Position numbers and translations under genes: made by a program. The notes beneath the pieces were generated by a model that saw only the letters and a list, made by a program, of their open reading frames with translations, was not told the DNA's origin and searched no databases. From contig JAJQCU010000149.1 in NCBI GenBank assembly GCA_021202575.1, positions 601 through 7,011 on the forward strand: a stretch of DNA of 6,411 bases, given 5' to 3'. Every line of letters starts with the position of its first letter. The stretch's first letter is position 1. Shown here in pieces: positions 5,012-6,411 of this stretch. This DNA comes from Lachnospiraceae bacterium (lineage in GTDB: Bacteria > Bacillota > Clostridia > Lachnospirales > Lachnospiraceae).

Positions 5012-6411
5012 CAGAGTATATCAGAATTTTGTTCCAGAATCTGGAACCGCTGAAAATAGCGGATGACAGCAACAGTCAGAGCGGTCAGGTTGACGTGCTT
5101 TCCTATATCCCCGGCACGTCTATGCGCGGCACCGTCATCGGAAGTCTTGTCAGAAACGGGGAGTTTGAACAGTATAAAACAGCTGTTTTGTCAGAGAAGG
5201 TCAGCTTTTTGAACGCGTATGTCATGGACGATGAGAAGGAAATGGTGCCTTCATTCAAAGGGTTTTATGAGGATAAATCTGATAGTGGCCCGCAGGCAAA
5301 GACGATTGAGAATATGCTGATCAACGGCGAGATAACGGCTGGAAATAAGAGAGCCGCCCTGGGCAGATATTGCTATACTGAGAATGGCTGCATTTTCTAT
5401 ACAGATCTGGAAATGGGCAGTGATATGAAGATCAATAAAGGAAAAGGCGGAGAGAAAAAGAATGTGTTCCGGAACCAGTATATTGTGCCGGGATACTGCT
5501 TTGCCGCTTATATTGCAGTCCGTGATTCACAGGGCCTTTGCGAGAAAATCCTGTCTTCTCTGGAATACATGAAGGGGACAGACAGCCTGTTTTTAGGCGG
5601 AAACCGCTCTTATGGATATGGAAAGTGCCGGATTCTGGAATTGGAACGGACGAACAGGATGCCGTACACCGTTATGGCGGTGCAGGGAGATGTGCAGGAT
5701 TTGGCGTATATGGTGCTTTTATCCAATACTGCGATGATCAGTGAGATGGGAGAAAATGTGGGGATTGATGAGAGGCTTCTGGCTCAGAGACTGGGACTTG
5801 GCAAGCTTGAAATTCAGTTCTGTTCCACTTCTGTGGTGGATGTGAGAGGATATAACCGGACCTGGCAGGCAATGGTGCCATCGGTGAAGATGTACGAGTC
5901 GGGGAGTATTTTTAAACTGGTGTTTCCGGGAGAAAGCGTGCCGTTAGAAAAACTGCATGCAGTTATGGATGAAGGCGTTGGTGTACGGACGAACGAGGGC
6001 TATGGAAGAGTTCTGTTTCTGGATCATTATGAGTCTTTGTCCCGGAAAAAGAACGTGGAGATTTCCCGCGGGATAAGAGAAAACAGAAATCAAGAACTGG
6101 ATGAGGATGAAGAAAAGACGATCAGAATCGCCGCAAAAGGCTACTATATGAACCTGACCGACCGTGCGGTCAGCGCTTATATCGCAGATGAAAAAAACGG
6201 TCTTGAGAAATTCGGTTTAAACGGGGCGCAGCTTGGCACAATGGAATCCATTCTGCTTACTGATTTATATAGCGGTGAAAAAGGATTTGACCGGCTTCTT
6301 AAATATTTTGAGACTGCAAAAGAAAAGGATGAGGGCAGCAGAAAACAAAAGGCGCATCAGAAACGGGATAAAATTGCGCAGTATGTAGAGAATAAAATAA
6401 TCAGTCAGGAG
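5008..6411 (+). CDS. csx10: Csx10-like double-RAMP protein (Cas5-like subunit of type III-D), 3' end outside window
   Basis: Csx10 is the Cas5-like, double-RAMP subunit that marks subtype III-D and would cap the 5' tag end of the CRISPR RNA. The frame is open for 468 codons to the last base, so the stop is missing only because the window ends. The first RAMP domain opens with I-L-F-Q-N-L-E-P-L (7-15) and Y-I-P-G-T-S-M-R-G-T-V (33-43), the Csx10 counterpart of the IPGSSLRG motif. It closes with the glycine-rich loop L-G-G-N-R-S-Y-G-Y-G-K (196-206). The second domain ends in the G-rich loop G-V-R-T-N-E-G-Y-G-R-V (325-335). After this comes an acidic stretch (363-369) and a Lys/Glu-rich, probably helical tail to at least residue 468. 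The ATG at 5008 overlaps the preceding TGA by 4 bases and has GGAGG at 4994-4998, 9 bases upstream. Family assignment rests on the paired loops, the PGTSMRG-type motif and the Cas10/Csm3 context. Csm5- or Cmr1/Cmr4-like alternatives are less likely given the two domains. Confidence 0.82.
   Translation, partial: MTEYIRILFQNLEPLKIADDSNSQSGQVDVLSYIPGTSMRGTVIGSLVRNGEFEQYKTAVLSEKVSFLNAYVMDDEKEMVPSFKGFYEDKSDSGPQAKTIENMLINGEITAGNKRAALGRYCYTENGCIFYTDLEMGSDMKINKGKGGEKKNVFRNQYIVPGYCFAAYIAVRDSQGLCEKILSSLEYMKGTDSLFLGGNRSYGYGKCRILELERTNRMPYTVMAVQGDVQDLAYMVLLSNTAMISEMGENVGIDERLLAQRLGLGKLEIQFCSTSVVDVRGYNRTWQAMVPSVKMYESGSIFKLVFPGESVPLEKLHAVMDEGVGVRTNEGYGRVLFLDHYESLSRKKNVEISRGIRENRNQELDEDEEKTIRIAAKGYYMNLTDRAVSAYIADEKNGLEKFGLNGAQLGTMESILLTDLYSGEKGFDRLLKYFETAKEKDEGSRKQKAHQKRDKIAQYVENKIISQE

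Noticed and set aside
5538..5744. Open frame of 68 codons on the + strand
   Set aside because: It is out of frame with the continuous Csx10-like reading frame, which carries the RAMP motifs across the same bases.
1..6411. CRISPR array
   Set aside because: No direct repeats of 25-40 bases with regular spacing were seen; apart from the 93-base gap, the window is almost fully coding.

Overview
The window holds most of a type III CRISPR-Cas locus, with features fitting subtype III-D. All six genes are on the + strand. No taxon can be named from the sequence. The strong AGGAGG-type ribosome sites, the GTG and TTG starts, frequent AGA/AGG/GGA codons and mid-40s percent GC suggest a Firmicute, probably a gut clostridium such as Lachnospiraceae (inference).

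Layout. Bases 1-689 encode the C-terminal catalytic domain of the adaptation integrase Cas1. The reading frame stays recognisably Cas1-like upstream of the first ATG, but an in-frame TAG at 15-17 interrupts it. The gene is therefore split, broken, or recorded with an error. A 93-base gap (690-782) contains a short imperfect hairpin and a good ribosome site. It leads into five tightly packed genes: a stand-alone CARF-domain protein (783-1394); a 485-residue protein with sigma-factor-like segments, a four-cysteine cluster and a C-terminal helix-turn-helix-like end (1391-2848); an HD-less Cas10 with its cyclase palm residues present (2874-4445); a Csm3-like Cas7 backbone RAMP protein with the candidate target-RNA-cutting aspartate (4442-5011); and a Csx10-like double-RAMP protein that runs off the end (5008 to beyond 6411). 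Three of the four junctions overlap by 4 bases and the fourth is 25 bases, so this looks like one translationally coupled operon. No CRISPR array, cas2, cas6 or HEPN effector lies in the window.

How the parts may work together. The Csx10/Csm3-like proteins and Cas10 should form an RNA-guided complex. On binding target RNA, Cas10 would make cyclic oligoadenylate through its palm domain. It has no HD nuclease domain, so signalling is its likely output. The only signal sensor visible is the CARF protein, which has no fused nuclease. Its partner by gene overlap is the sigma-like, DNA-binding-looking protein. The most interesting reading is a type III system whose output is transcriptional: a two-gene counterpart of CARF-HTH regulators such as Csa3, or a parallel to the known sigma factor of the Craspase (Csx30/CASP-sigma) loci. 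That link is inference. The sigma-like assignment rests on short sequence resemblance read by eye.
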